Shown piece after piece: positions 45,007-53,604 of a stretch of 64,000 bases of DNA. Location: assembly GCF_023555495.1 (NCBI RefSeq), contig NZ_JALCZO010000002.1:62001-126000 (forward strand), written 5' to 3'. The notes under the pieces were generated by a model. It saw nothing but the letters and a program-made list of their open reading frames with translations. It was not told where the DNA came from and did not search any database. The position numbers and the translations under genes are program-made. Positions within the stretch are counted from its first letter, which is position 1. Each line of letters starts with the position of its first letter. The DNA comes from Polaribacter sp. Z022. Lineage in GTDB: Bacteria; Bacteroidota; Bacteroidia; Flavobacteriales; Flavobacteriaceae.

Positions 45007-45624
45007 ATGGATTTTTCATCAAAACTTTTAGAAAATGCAGTAAATGAAGTATCTCGTTTACCAGGAATTGGTAAACGAACAGCTTTACGTTTGGTTTTGC
45101 ATTTATTAAAACAACCAGCAGATAATACTAAGTATTTATCTGAAGCTTTATTACATTTAAGAAACGATGTAAAAACTTGTGAGAAATGCCATAATATTTC
45201 TGATACTGTTTTATGTGATATTTGTAATAATGTAAAAAGAAACCCAGAAATTGTTTGTGTTGTAGAAGATATTAGAGATGTAATGGCTATAGAAAGTACG
45301 TCTCAATTTAATGGTTTGTACCATGTTTTGGGAGGAAAAATTTCTCCTATTGAAGGAATTGGGCCTCAAAATTTACAAATTGAGTCTCTTGTAAAAAAAG
45401 TAGAAAGTGGAGAAGTAAAAGAGTTAATTTTTGCCCTAAGTTCTACAATGGAAGGAGATACAACAAACTTTTATATTTTTAAGCAAATAGAAAAATACGA
45501 TATTACAACATCTACAATTGCACGTGGAATTTCTGTTGGTGATGAGTTGGAATATGCAGATGAAGTTACCTTAGGTAGATCTATTGTTAATAGAATTCCT
45601 TTTGAACAAAGTATAAGGAGTTAA
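45007..45624 (+). CDS. recR: Recombination mediator RecR
   Basis: With RecO (and RecF), loads RecA onto SSB-coated DNA during gap repair. 205 aa from the ATG at 45007 (a TTG at 44998 lies inside the promoter box). Marks are the HhH element [14 protein letters not shown], the zinc finger [18 protein letters not shown], and the Toprim domain starting [14 protein letters not shown] with [12 protein letters not shown]. Alone between a divergent SSS transporter and a gene-poor gap. Confidence 0.97.
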   Translation: MDFSSKLLENAVNEVSRLPGIGKRTALRLVLHLLKQPADNTKYLSEALLHLRNDVKTCEKCHNISDTVLCDICNNVKRNPEIVCVVEDIRDVMAIESTSQFNGLYHVLGGKISPIEGIGPQNLQIESLVKKVESGEVKELIFALSSTMEGDTTNFYIFKQIEKYDITTSTIARGISVGDELEYADEVTLGRSIVNRIPFEQSIRS

Positions 45625-46118
45625 AATCTTTTAAGAGTATTTTGTTTATAAACAAATTATTGTTTGTAAATAAAATTTTAATAATAGTGATGTTATTATT
45701 AATACAATATATTTATATAAATAAAAAAAGCCAGTTGCTGATACAACTGACTTTTAATTTGGAAGTTTAGAGTTTTTAGAATTGATTTAATGATATTCAA
45801 TCTAATCCTTTTCTCCTTTATATTTTTTTGTAAAGGCTTCTTCCAAAAGATTGAGTTTTTAAACTCGTTCTAAAATAGCTAATGAGACTACCTTCGAAAT
45901 CCTACATCTCAAAGGTAGTTTTTATTGCTTCAAAATGAAGCTCATACTTATTCACAAAACCCATGAACCTATTAACAAAATTGTGATTATTGTAAATAAT
46001 AAAAAATTTTACATGTTTTTAATGTGCTGATAGTTAGTATTTTAAAAATAGAAATCTTTGAAAGTACTGTCGTTATTGACATTCCTAAAAAAGGACTATT
46101 TAAAGTAAGAAAAATACT
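45625..46118. other. 494-base gap with several hairpins, no clear gene
   Basis: No confident gene. Hairpins: GAGTTT/AAACTC (45853-45866), ACTACCTT/AAGGTAGT (45887-45919, followed by five Ts on the plus strand) and GCTTC/GAAGC (45927-45941). A 9-bp hairpin with seven Ts on the minus strand lies at 45723-45752. An open frame of about 40 codons without a standard start ends at 46122 (...[20 protein letters not shown]) and was not recognised. Confidence 0.5.
45723..45752 (-). terminator. Minus-strand terminator in the recR-tetA gap
   Basis: Minus-strand stem AGTCAGTTG / CAACTGGCT (one G-U pair) with loop TATCAG, then seven Ts. On the plus strand the same pair is a C-A mismatch and the T-tract is weaker, so it favours minus-strand transcription, 370 bases after the MFS gene stop. 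Confidence 0.55.
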
Positions 46119-47369
46119 TTAATCTTCCTCTAAAATAACAGTTTTACTTTTTGTAATATTTTTTTTCTTGAAAGAATAGTAGGCCATAAAAGCACTAATT
46201 ACCATTAAAACAGCAGCTAATAAAAAAGGAGCACCAGCAAACTCAAAAGGAGCGTCTTTTTTAGTGAAATAGTAAAAAATACCTGTCATTACTGGTGGCC
46301 CAACAATTGCAGAAGCGCTCATTAAACTTGTTAAAGTTCCTTGAATTTCTCCTTGTTCGGTTTCTGGTACTTGAATAGAAATTACGGCTTGTAAAGCAGG
46401 TCCTGCAATTCCACCTAAACAATAAGGAATTAAAAAGACAAATAACATCCAGCTTTCTGTAGCAAATGTAAATAGTAACATACCTATACTATATAGAAAA
46501 AAACCAACATAAATACTTTTTTCATTTCCTAATATTGGGTTTACCCATCGTATTAAAACTCCTTGTACTAAAGCAACCATTAAACCAATCATCCCTAAAG
46601 AAAGACCAACCATTTTTTCATCCCAATTAAATTTATACATTGAGAAAAAACTCCAATTACTTTGTATTGCATGAGAAGCTACATACAGTATAAACATGGA
46701 TAAAGCCAATCCAATTAATTTTGGGTATTTTTTTAAATTGATAAAACTCCCAATAGGATTCGCTCTTTTAATATCAAAATTTCTTCTTTTTTCTTTGGAT
46801 AAAGATTCTGGAAGAATAAAATAACCATAAAGAAAATTAACAAAGCATAATACTGCAGTTGCGTAAAAAGGAACTCTAGGACCATAATGACCTAGTAAAC
46901 CACCAATTACAGGCCCTATTATAAAACCTAAACCAAAAGCGGCACCTATTAATCCAAAGTTTTTAGCTCTATTTTCTGGGGTGCTAATATCTGCTATGTA
47001 AGCAGAGGCAGTTGTAATACTTGCACCAGTTATTCCAGAGATAATTCGTCCAATAAATAACCACGTAATTGTTGGTGCTAAGGCTAGTAAAATATAGTCT
47101 AAAGTAAATCCGAAAAGCGAAATTAAAATAATGGGTCTTCTTCCAAATTTATCGCTTAAGTTTCCTACTAATGGTGCAAAAATAAATTGTGTTATTGCGT
47201 ATGCAAAGGTTAGCCAACCACCAATTTTTGCAGCTTCACTAATATCACCTTGTATCAATTCTTCTATTAAACCAGGAATTACAGGAATAATAATTCCCCA
47301 GCCAATTACATCAATTAGCATGGTAATAAAAATAAAACCTAAAGCTGCTTGCTTTTTATTTTTTTTCAT
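46119..47369 (-). CDS. TCR/TetA-family MFS efflux transporter
   Basis: 416-aa major facilitator with 12 helices. Characteristic TetA-group motifs: [21 protein letters not shown] in helix 1, [20 protein letters not shown] (motif A, loop 2-3), [28 protein letters not shown], and [13 protein letters not shown] (motif C, drug-proton antiport). Housekeeping homologues of this type are widespread in flavobacteria, and tetracycline resistance is not implied. No TetR gene is adjacent. Confidence 0.9.
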   Translation of the reverse strand: MKKNKKQAALGFIFITMLIDVIGWGIIIPVIPGLIEELIQGDISEAAKIGGWLTFAYAITQFIFAPLVGNLSDKFGRRPIILISLFGFTLDYILLALAPTITWLFIGRIISGITGASITTASAYIADISTPENRAKNFGLIGAAFGLGFIIGPVIGGLLGHYGPRVPFYATAVLCFVNFLYGYFILPESLSKEKRRNFDIKRANPIGSFINLKKYPKLIGLALSMFILYVASHAIQSNWSFFSMYKFNWDEKMVGLSLGMIGLMVALVQGVLIRWVNPILGNEKSIYVGFFLYSIGMLLFTFATESWMLFVFLIPYCLGGIAGPALQAVISIQVPETEQGEIQGTLTSLMSASAIVGPPVMTGIFYYFTKKDAPFEFAGAPFLLAAVLMVISAFMAYYSFKKKNITKSKTVILEED

Positions 47370-47404
47370 GAAGTGGTTTGAATATCAAATAAAAGGATAA
47401 TTAT

Positions 47405-48007
47405 TTAATTTTCGTTAAAAGAACCTTTTTTATCAGTGTTTTCTAAAACTTCTTTCTCAGCTTTTTCCCAAGATTTTTTTTCTCTAATTTTTTTGTAGAG
47501 TCTTATACCTAACATAAGCAAAACACCAAAAAGGATGATTCCTACAACTCCCCAAATCCAATTAATTGCACTTTGTAGTGTTACTAAAAATACAACTGCA
47601 AAAAGAATAATTGTAGCAACTTCATTCCATATTCTTAATTTAAAAGCAGAATACTTAATAATATCATTTTGTAGTTGCTTGTATATTTTTTGACAAGAAT
47701 AGTGGTAAAAATACAAAGCTAATACAAAGGCTAATTTTACATGCATCCAAGGCATTTCTAAATAATAAGGATTTTTATAAAGCATCCAAATAGCAAAAAA
47801 ACTTGCCAAAATTGCTGATGGCCAAGTAATAATATACCACAATCGCTTACTCATTAATTTGTATTGTGTTTGCAAAATTTCTTTAGCAGGTTCTTCTTTT
47901 TTTTCTGCTTCTACATGGTAAATAAATAACCTAATAATATAAAATAAACCTGCAAACCAAGTGATGACAAAAATTACATGTAATGCTTTTACGTATAAAA
48001 AATCCAT
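47405..48007 (-). CDS. hemJ: Protoporphyrinogen IX oxidase, HemJ type
   Basis: 200-aa membrane protein (UPF0093/HemJ) with four main helices, which oxidises protoporphyrinogen IX to protoporphyrin IX. The N-terminus YVKALHVIFVITWFAGLFYIIRLFIYHVEA contains the essential His and the conserved FAGLFYI...R pattern; WMHVKLAFVLALYFYH carries the other conserved His/Lys. A longer Lys-rich tail follows. Neighbouring hemH catalyses the next step. No HemG or HemY is seen in this window, so HemJ fills the gap in the pathway. Confidence 0.93.
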   Translation of the reverse strand: MDFLYVKALHVIFVITWFAGLFYIIRLFIYHVEAEKKEEPAKEILQTQYKLMSKRLWYIITWPSAILASFFAIWMLYKNPYYLEMPWMHVKLAFVLALYFYHYSCQKIYKQLQNDIIKYSAFKLRIWNEVATIILFAVVFLVTLQSAINWIWGVVGIILFGVLLMLGIRLYKKIREKKSWEKAEKEVLENTDKKGSFNEN

Positions 48008-48061
48008 AGTTTTATATTAAATTTTAAGATTGTTATTTGATAGCTGAAAAGATTAATTTAA

Positions 48062-49078
48062 TTATTTGTTTTTCCAGTCATTTATCCATTTAACCATAAC
48101 ATCTACCCATTCATCATTATCGTTTAAACATGGTATGTGTTTGTAATCTGTTCCTCCAAATTTTAAAAATTCATCTTTACCTTCCATGGCAATCTCTTCT
48201 AGTGTTTCTAAACAATCTGCAACAAATGCAGGTGTAATTACTGCTAGTTTTTTCTTTCCTTCTCCTGGAAATTTTTCAATTTCGAAATCTGTATATGGTT
48301 TTAACCAAGGGTCTTTTAAAAGACGAGACTGAAAAGAATTGCTATAAGTGCCTTCTTTTAAATCTAATTCTTTAACAATAGCTTTTGTTGTTTCAAAACA
48401 TTGATGTCTGTAACAAGTGTGGTGAGCAACAGAGTTTCTTTCACAACAAGAACCATCAATTTTACAGTGGTTTTTAGTAACATCAGATTTTAAAATATGA
48501 CGTTCTGGAATTCCATGATATGAAAATAAAATATGATCATAATCAAATCCTTCTAAATGATTCGCAATATTGTTACTCATTGCTTTTATGTAATCAGGTT
48601 CATTGTAAAATGGAGGTAAAGTATCTAATTTTACATTTGGATATTTCTCAGCTAAAATTTCTTCTGCTTTTACAACAACGGTTTCAAAAGAAGACATTGC
48701 ATAATGAGGATATAAAGGAGCTAAAAAGATTTCTGTAACACCTTTATCAACCAACTCTTTAATACCTTTTTCCATAGACATACTTCCATAACGCATTGCT
48801 AAAGCAACAGGAATATCTACTTTGTTAAGTACTTTTTTAGTAAACCTTTCAGATATTACCACTAAAGGAGATCCTTCTTTCCACCATATTTTTTTATAAG
48901 CTGCTGCAGATTTTTTAGGTCTAAATCTTAAGATTATGGCTTTAATTAATAGGTAACGTTTCCAATAAGGAATGTCAATTACACGTTCATCCATTAAGAA
49001 TTCGTCTAAATACTTCTTAACATCTTTTGTATCTGTAGAATCTGGAGATCCTAAATTGTTTAATAAAATTCCTTTCAT
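48062..49078 (-). CDS. hemH: Ferrochelatase
   Basis: Inserts Fe2+ into protoporphyrin IX, the last step of protoheme synthesis. 338 aa. Marks: LLNNLGSPDSTDTKDVKKYLDEFLMD, YPHYAMSSFETV, the catalytic His in LFSYHGIPERHI, and FQSRLLKDPWLKPYTD with CxxxxxPAFVADCLETLEEI. Extra cysteines in HCKIDGSCCERNSVAHHTCYRHQC could form an iron-sulfur or metal site as in some ferrochelatases. It lies 54 bases from hemJ in the same direction. Confidence 0.97.
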   Translation of the reverse strand: MKGILLNNLGSPDSTDTKDVKKYLDEFLMDERVIDIPYWKRYLLIKAIILRFRPKKSAAAYKKIWWKEGSPLVVISERFTKKVLNKVDIPVALAMRYGSMSMEKGIKELVDKGVTEIFLAPLYPHYAMSSFETVVVKAEEILAEKYPNVKLDTLPPFYNEPDYIKAMSNNIANHLEGFDYDHILFSYHGIPERHILKSDVTKNHCKIDGSCCERNSVAHHTCYRHQCFETTKAIVKELDLKEGTYSNSFQSRLLKDPWLKPYTDFEIEKFPGEGKKKLAVITPAFVADCLETLEEIAMEGKDEFLKFGGTDYKHIPCLNDNDEWVDVMVKWINDWKNK

Positions 49079-49090
49079 TATATATTGAAA

Positions 49091-49594
49091 TTATTTTTTA
49101 ATTTGATTAGTTACTTCGTATAAAGTAATGGCTAAACTATGTATTACATTCATTGATGAATTTCTACCATACATTGGTATTGCAACAGTGTTGTCTAATA
49201 ATTTTATGTTTTCAATACCATTTCTTTCACTCCCCAAAAGTAATACGATTTTTTGATGATTTTTAAAATTAAAATCTTGAATGTTAATGCTCTTATCAGT
49301 AATTTCTATTCCAATAATAGAATTTCCTTCAGTTTTTAGCTGGTTTATTAATGATTCAAAATTAGAATATGTTTCGTGTTTAATTTGGTTTACAGTATTT
49401 CTTGCTGTTTTTTTTACAATTCTATTTTCTGTAGTAGGTGAATTTTCGTGAAAATAAATTTTTTCCACTCCAAAGCTTTCAGAAATTCTAAAACACATTC
49501 CTATGTTTTCTGGAGTTCTAATAGCATCGCAAACAATAGTAATAGGAAATTGTTTTTGCTCGTTTTCTATGTCGTAATGTGTTAATTGTTCCAA
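49091..49594 (-). CDS. TrmH/SpoU-family RNA methyltransferase
   Basis: 167-aa SPOUT methyltransferase without an extra RNA-binding domain. Motif 1 is CDAIRTPENIGMCFRISESFG, motif 2 KIVLLLGSERNGIEN, and motif 3 IPMYGRNSSMNVIHSLAITLYE (the Asn and SLN/V element of the SAM knot). Probably a 2'-O-methylation of tRNA or rRNA; the target is unknown. It lies between hemH and the AraC gene, 2 bases from the latter, likely co-transcribed. Confidence 0.92.
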   Translation of the reverse strand: MEQLTHYDIENEQKQFPITIVCDAIRTPENIGMCFRISESFGVEKIYFHENSPTTENRIVKKTARNTVNQIKHETYSNFESLINQLKTEGNSIIGIEITDKSINIQDFNFKNHQKIVLLLGSERNGIENIKLLDNTVAIPMYGRNSSMNVIHSLAITLYEVTNQIKK

Positions 49595-49596
49595 AC

Positions 49597-50481
49597 TTAA
49601 TTTTTTAAACTCATTACATATTTCTTTGGTGTTGTTCCAAATTTCTTTTTAAAAGCAGCAATAAAATGACTTGCTGTGCTATAGCCAACTTTAATACCAA
49701 CTTCATTTACATTAAATTGATTGCTTTCTAGTAGTTTTCTTGCATGTTCCATTTTGTAATCAAACAAGAAACTGTAAACAGTGTCTCCATAAATTTGTTT
49801 AAAACCTTCTTTTAGTTTCTTTAAATTTAATCCAATTTCTGTAGATAGTTCTTGTAAAGTTGGTGGTTCTGCCATTCTAGAAATAATAATTTCTTTGGCT
49901 TTTCTAATTTTTAAAACATTTTCTTCATCAACTAAAAACGGACAATATTCTCCATCAGAATTTTCTTCTTGTTGAAAATGTAAACTTAATAATTCGTATA
50001 CTTTACCTTTAATATATAAGTCTCTTATAGAACTATTAATGTTTGCGTTTATAATTTGTTGTAATACAATAGAAACTGTTGGTTTTATTTCAGTGTCATC
50101 ATAATACTTTTTGTTGCTGTTTTCATCGCTTAAAAAAGGAATGTAACCAGATTCTTTAGAAAATAAAGAATGAAACTTTTCAATAGAAATTAATAAAGAA
50201 ACTAATGTTGTTTTTGGTTGTATTTCTAAATGAATTGGTAAAATTCTTTGTGGATTGTATAGTAAAATAGATCTGTTGTCTAAAACATCAAAAGAATAAG
50301 AACCATTGTTAAAAAGAAACTTAGAGTTACCTCTTAAGCAAAAATGAATTTGTATAAAAGTACTACTTATTTCTCTTTCAAAATCCTGAACTTCTTTGCT
50401 TTCGTTCTGAAAATGAAAGAGATAAAACCCTTTGTCTAATATAATTTCTTCAAAAGTACTTTCTCCGACATTTTTGAACAT
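49597..50481 (-). CDS. AraC-family transcriptional regulator, divergent from hemA
   Basis: 294 aa. The N-terminal part is a cupin-like ligand-binding region (FYLFHFQNESKEVQDFE, LRGNSKFLFNNGSYSFDV). The C-terminal ~100 residues form the double HTH: MAEPPTLQELSTEIGLNLKKLKEGFKQIYGDTVYSFL and NVNEVGIKVGYSTASHFIAAFKKKFGTTPKKYV. The position next to hemA, with an 11-bp direct repeat in the shared intergenic region, suggests control of heme or iron genes. The pattern of an AraC gene beside hemA is one I recall from other Bacteroidota; the ligand is unknown. Confidence 0.88.
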   Translation of the reverse strand: MFKNVGESTFEEIILDKGFYLFHFQNESKEVQDFEREISSTFIQIHFCLRGNSKFLFNNGSYSFDVLDNRSILLYNPQRILPIHLEIQPKTTLVSLLISIEKFHSLFSKESGYIPFLSDENSNKKYYDDTEIKPTVSIVLQQIINANINSSIRDLYIKGKVYELLSLHFQQEENSDGEYCPFLVDEENVLKIRKAKEIIISRMAEPPTLQELSTEIGLNLKKLKEGFKQIYGDTVYSFLFDYKMEHARKLLESNQFNVNEVGIKVGYSTASHFIAAFKKKFGTTPKKYVMSLKN

Positions 50482-50557
50482 ATATATTCTTTTTATATTG
50501 ATTTTTCTTATTTAGAATTGTTCTATATAAGATGTTGTAAAATCTCTGATTAGTCAG

Positions 50558-50565
50558 CAAAAGTA
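50558..50565 (-). promoter_or_regulatory. -7 promoter box for the AraC-family gene
   Basis: The minus strand reads TACTTTTG (TAnnTTTG), 77 bases before the AraC start codon. Confidence 0.45.
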
Positions 50566-50589
50566 GTGCTTTTCGTGGTTTTATTAGTT

Positions 50590-50611
50590 AAAAATCATTT
50601 AAAAATCATTT
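50590..50611. promoter_or_regulatory. Tandem 11-bp direct repeat in the araC-hemA promoter region
   Basis: AAAAATCATTT twice, head to tail, flanked by GTTAAA and TTTAAC. The 11-base period puts the two copies nearly on one face of the helix. A candidate binding site for the divergently encoded AraC-family protein. Confidence 0.4.
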
Positions 50612-50660
50612 AACGTTATAAAAAAAACTTCAAGCGACATTTTTTTCTAATTGAAGTTTC

Positions 50661-50668
50661 TATTTTTG
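50661..50668 (+). promoter_or_regulatory. -7 promoter box for hemA
   Basis: TATTTTTG (TAnnTTTG), 18 bases before the ATG at 50687. It rules out the in-frame start at 50651. Confidence 0.5.
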
Positions 50669-50686
50669 TGCAACTTTTATAATAAA

Positions 50687-51922
50687 ATGCAAGAAGTCAG
50701 GCAAGAGCACTTTTACAATATTGGGGTTAGTTATAAAAAAGCAGATGCTAATACTCGTGGAAAATTTTCTTTATCTAAAGAAAATCAAACTGCGTTGTTA
50801 CAACTAGCCAAAGAAAAAAACTTTAAAGGAGTTTTTATTATTTCTACATGTAATAGAACCGAAATTAGTGGTTTTGCAGAACGTCCTTGTCAATTAATAG
50901 AATTGTTATGTGAGTTTTCTGAAGGTACAATTCAAGAATTTGCTAAAGTTTCTAATGTATATAAAAACCAAGAAGCAATTCATCAATTATTTAGAATTGG
51001 TACAGGGTTAGAAAGTCAAATTTTAGGAGATTATGAAATTGTAGGTCAGTTAAGACAATCATTTAAATTGGCAAAATCTTTAAAAACGACAAATGCGTAT
51101 TTAGAGAGGTTGTTAAATAGTGTTTTGCAGGCAAGTAAAAGAGTAAAAAATGAAACAAAATTAAGTTCAGGTACTACTTCTGTTTCATATGCTGCTGTTC
51201 AATATATAATTAAAAATTTACCAAATTATAACTCTAAAAATATATTAGTTTTTGGTTTGGGTAAAATGGGGAAACATACCTGTAAAAACTTAGCAGAATA
51301 TACCCAAAATAAATCTGTTTGCTTAATTAATAGAACAGAAGAAAAAACAACAGAATTTATAAAAGAACATACTTCAATTAGAAAAGCTCTAATAGAAAAT
51401 TTATCTGAAGAAGTACAAAAAGCTGATGTTTTAATTGTTTCTACAGGAGCAAATAAGCCAACAATTACAAAAAAACACATAGCAAATAATAAAGAATTAT
51501 TGATTTTAGATTTATCAATGCCAGAAAATGTGGCAAAAGATGTTTCTTATTTAGAAGGTGTTTCTTTAGTAAATGTAGATGAGCTTTCTAAAATAACTGA
51601 TGAAACTTTAGCAGTTCGTCAACAAGAAGTTCCAGTTGCTGAAGCTATTATAGAAACTCATAAATCAGAGTTTAATGAATGGTTAAATCATAGAAGATTT
51701 ACACCAGCAATAGCAGCTTTAAAAAAATCATTAGAAAATATTAAAAACGACGAAATTAATTTTCAAAAGAAAAAGATTACTAATTTTGATGAAAGTCAAG
51801 CAGAAATCTTAACTTCACGTTTTATTCAAAAAATAACAACCCAGTTTGTGAAACATTTAAAAGATGAAGAAACTTCTGTTTCACAAAGTCTACAAGTAAT
51901 AAATAAGGTTTTTCAATCTTAA
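50687..51922 (+). CDS. hemA: Glutamyl-tRNA reductase
   Basis: First committed step of C5-pathway tetrapyrrole synthesis, reducing glutamyl-tRNA(Glu) to glutamate-1-semialdehyde. 411 aa. Catalytic Cys in IISTCNRTEISGFA; HQLFRIGTGLESQILGDYEIVGQLRQ; the NADPH Rossmann segment NILVFGLGKMGKHTCKNL; and the C-terminal dimerisation helices. The start at ATG 50687 is preferred over the upstream frame start at 50651, which lies before the -7 box. hemCD follows 10 bases later. Probably controlled by the divergent AraC regulator. Confidence 0.97.
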   Translation: MQEVRQEHFYNIGVSYKKADANTRGKFSLSKENQTALLQLAKEKNFKGVFIISTCNRTEISGFAERPCQLIELLCEFSEGTIQEFAKVSNVYKNQEAIHQLFRIGTGLESQILGDYEIVGQLRQSFKLAKSLKTTNAYLERLLNSVLQASKRVKNETKLSSGTTSVSYAAVQYIIKNLPNYNSKNILVFGLGKMGKHTCKNLAEYTQNKSVCLINRTEEKTTEFIKEHTSIRKALIENLSEEVQKADVLIVSTGANKPTITKKHIANNKELLILDLSMPENVAKDVSYLEGVSLVNVDELSKITDETLAVRQQEVPVAEAIIETHKSEFNEWLNHRRFTPAIAALKKSLENIKNDEINFQKKKITNFDESQAEILTSRFIQKITTQFVKHLKDEETSVSQSLQVINKVFQS

Positions 51923-51932
51923 ACAACAACTC

Positions 51933-53525
51933 ATGCAGAAAATAATAAGAATAGGAACTCGCGATAGCCAATTAGCGCTTTGGCAAGCTAATAAAGTGCG
52001 TAAAGAATTAACTGAATTGGGTTATGAATCTGAGTTGGTTCCTATAAAATCTTTGGGAGATATTGTTTTAGATAAACCTTTATATGAGTTAGGTGTTACA
52101 GGTGTTTTTACTAAAAATTTAGATATTGCTATGTTAAATGGTGATATTGATATTGCTGTTCATTCTTTAAAAGATGTGCCTACTGTTTTACCAGAAGGAA
52201 TTATTCAAGCTGCCGTTTTAAAAAGAGCAAATTATACAGATTTGTTAGTTTTAAAAGGTAATGAAGAGTTTTTTGGACAACCAGGAGGAATTATTGCAAC
52301 AGGTAGTTTGCGTAGAAAAGCCATGTGGTTAAATCGTTATCCAACTCATAAAGTTGAAGATTTAAGAGGAAACGTAAATACACGTTTACAAAAATTAGAA
52401 GATAGTGAAACTTGGGATGGAGCTATTTTTGCAGCTGCAGGTTTAGAAAGATTAGGAATGAGATCTAAAGGAGCAATACCTTTAACTTGGATGATTCCTG
52501 CTCCAGCACAAGGTGCAATTATGGTTACAGCTTTAGAAAATGATGAGTTTGTAAAAGATGCATGTGAACAATTAAATCATCATGAAACAAAAGTTTGTGT
52601 AGGTATAGAAAGAGAATTTTTAAACCTTTTAGAAGGTGGTTGTACAGCACCTATAGGAGCTTTAGCCTATGTAGATGATAAAACTGAAGAAATAAATTTT
52701 CAAGGAGTTTTATTAAAAAGAGATGGTTCTAAAAAAATTACAGTTAAGAAAACTGCAAAAATGGGACGTCATCGTTATTTAGCAAAAGATTGTGCAGATT
52801 ATGTAATTAATAGAGGAGGTAAAGAGTTAATGGCAGAAGATGAAGAGGTTGTTGCTCCATTACAAAACATATATTCTACCAAAAAACTTTCTGAGTTTCA
52901 AAAGGAAACATTGTCTGATACTATTGGAATTCAAGATAGCGATTTTATTAAAATTCGTTTTAATAGAATTCCACCAAAGGTGATGAAAAACGAAATTGAA
53001 AACGTTGTTATTACTAGTCAAAATGGAGTAGAAGCATTGTTAAATTCTTTCACAAAAGATGAAATGAACTTCAAAAATATTTTTTGTGTAGGTAGAAGAA
53101 CTAAAAAATTAATTGAAAATAGAATTGGAAAAGTTACTTACGTTGCTAAAAATGCTAAAAAATTAGCAGATTACCTTTCTAAAGAATTAAAGGTAGATGA
53201 AGTAACCTATTTTTGCAGTAATGTAAGATTAGATGTATTACCTGCATTTTTAAAAGCTCACGATGTTATTGTTAATGAAGTAGAAGCTTATAAAACAATG
53301 TTAAGTTCAGAAAAGATTTCTGATGAAGTTTCTGGAGTTTTATTTTACAGTCCATCAGGTATTGAAAGCTATTTAACAGAAAATACAGCAAATAAAATTG
53401 CTTTTTGTATTGGAGAAACTACAGCAAAAGAAGCAAGAAAACATTTTGAGAATGTACAAGTTGCTAACCTACCAAGTGTAGATAGTGTTTTAGAATTGGT
53501 AAACAGTTATTTTTCAAAAGAATAA
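51933..53525 (+). CDS. hemCD: Fused porphobilinogen deaminase/uroporphyrinogen-III synthase
   Basis: Two enzymes in one 530-aa chain. Residues about 1-305 are HemC: IRIGTRDSQLALWQANKV, GDIDIAVHSLKDVPT, ATGSLRRKAMWL, PAPAQGAIMV, and the dipyrromethane-binding Cys near residue 236 in LEGGCTAPIGAL. Residues about 320-530 are a HemD-like bilobed fold: NVVITSQNGVEALL, CVGRRTKKLIE, TYFCSNVRLDVLP, VEAYKTMLSS, LFYSPSGIESYL, AFCIGETTAKEARK. The fusion would pass hydroxymethylbilane directly from HemC to HemD. No internal stop or frameshift. A REP-like hairpin element separates it from hemB. Confidence 0.95.
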   Translation: MQKIIRIGTRDSQLALWQANKVRKELTELGYESELVPIKSLGDIVLDKPLYELGVTGVFTKNLDIAMLNGDIDIAVHSLKDVPTVLPEGIIQAAVLKRANYTDLLVLKGNEEFFGQPGGIIATGSLRRKAMWLNRYPTHKVEDLRGNVNTRLQKLEDSETWDGAIFAAAGLERLGMRSKGAIPLTWMIPAPAQGAIMVTALENDEFVKDACEQLNHHETKVCVGIEREFLNLLEGGCTAPIGALAYVDDKTEEINFQGVLLKRDGSKKITVKKTAKMGRHRYLAKDCADYVINRGGKELMAEDEEVVAPLQNIYSTKKLSEFQKETLSDTIGIQDSDFIKIRFNRIPPKVMKNEIENVVITSQNGVEALLNSFTKDEMNFKNIFCVGRRTKKLIENRIGKVTYVAKNAKKLADYLSKELKVDEVTYFCSNVRLDVLPAFLKAHDVIVNEVEAYKTMLSSEKISDEVSGVLFYSPSGIESYLTENTANKIAFCIGETTAKEARKHFENVQVANLPSVDSVLELVNSYFSKE

Positions 53526-53531
53526 ATATGT

Positions 53532-53594
53532 CTTCTCGAGCGCAGTCGAGAAGTTTTAAAAATTAGGTCTCAACTGCGCTCGACCAGACAGAAG
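53532..53594. repeat. REP-like palindromic element
   Basis: CTTCTCGAGCGCAGTCGAGAAG forms a near-perfect palindrome, and a second half (TCTCAACTGCGCTCGACC...AGAAG) pairs with it across a 14-base A+T spacer. It is markedly richer in G+C than all its surroundings. Palindromes built on CTCGAGCGCAGTCGAG are, from memory, common repeats in flavobacterial genomes. Confidence 0.7.
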
Positions 53595-53604
53595 TATAAA
53601 ATTT

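Noticed and set aside
46000..46122. Open frame of about 40 codons ending before the MFS gene (…[17 protein letters not shown])
   Set aside because: No standard start codon and no family I recognise; too short to support as a gene, though it could be a relic.
46119..47369. Tetracycline-resistance gene
   Set aside because: Only the TetA-type MFS family pattern is seen, with no TetR gene or mobile element; chromosomal housekeeping homologues are common.
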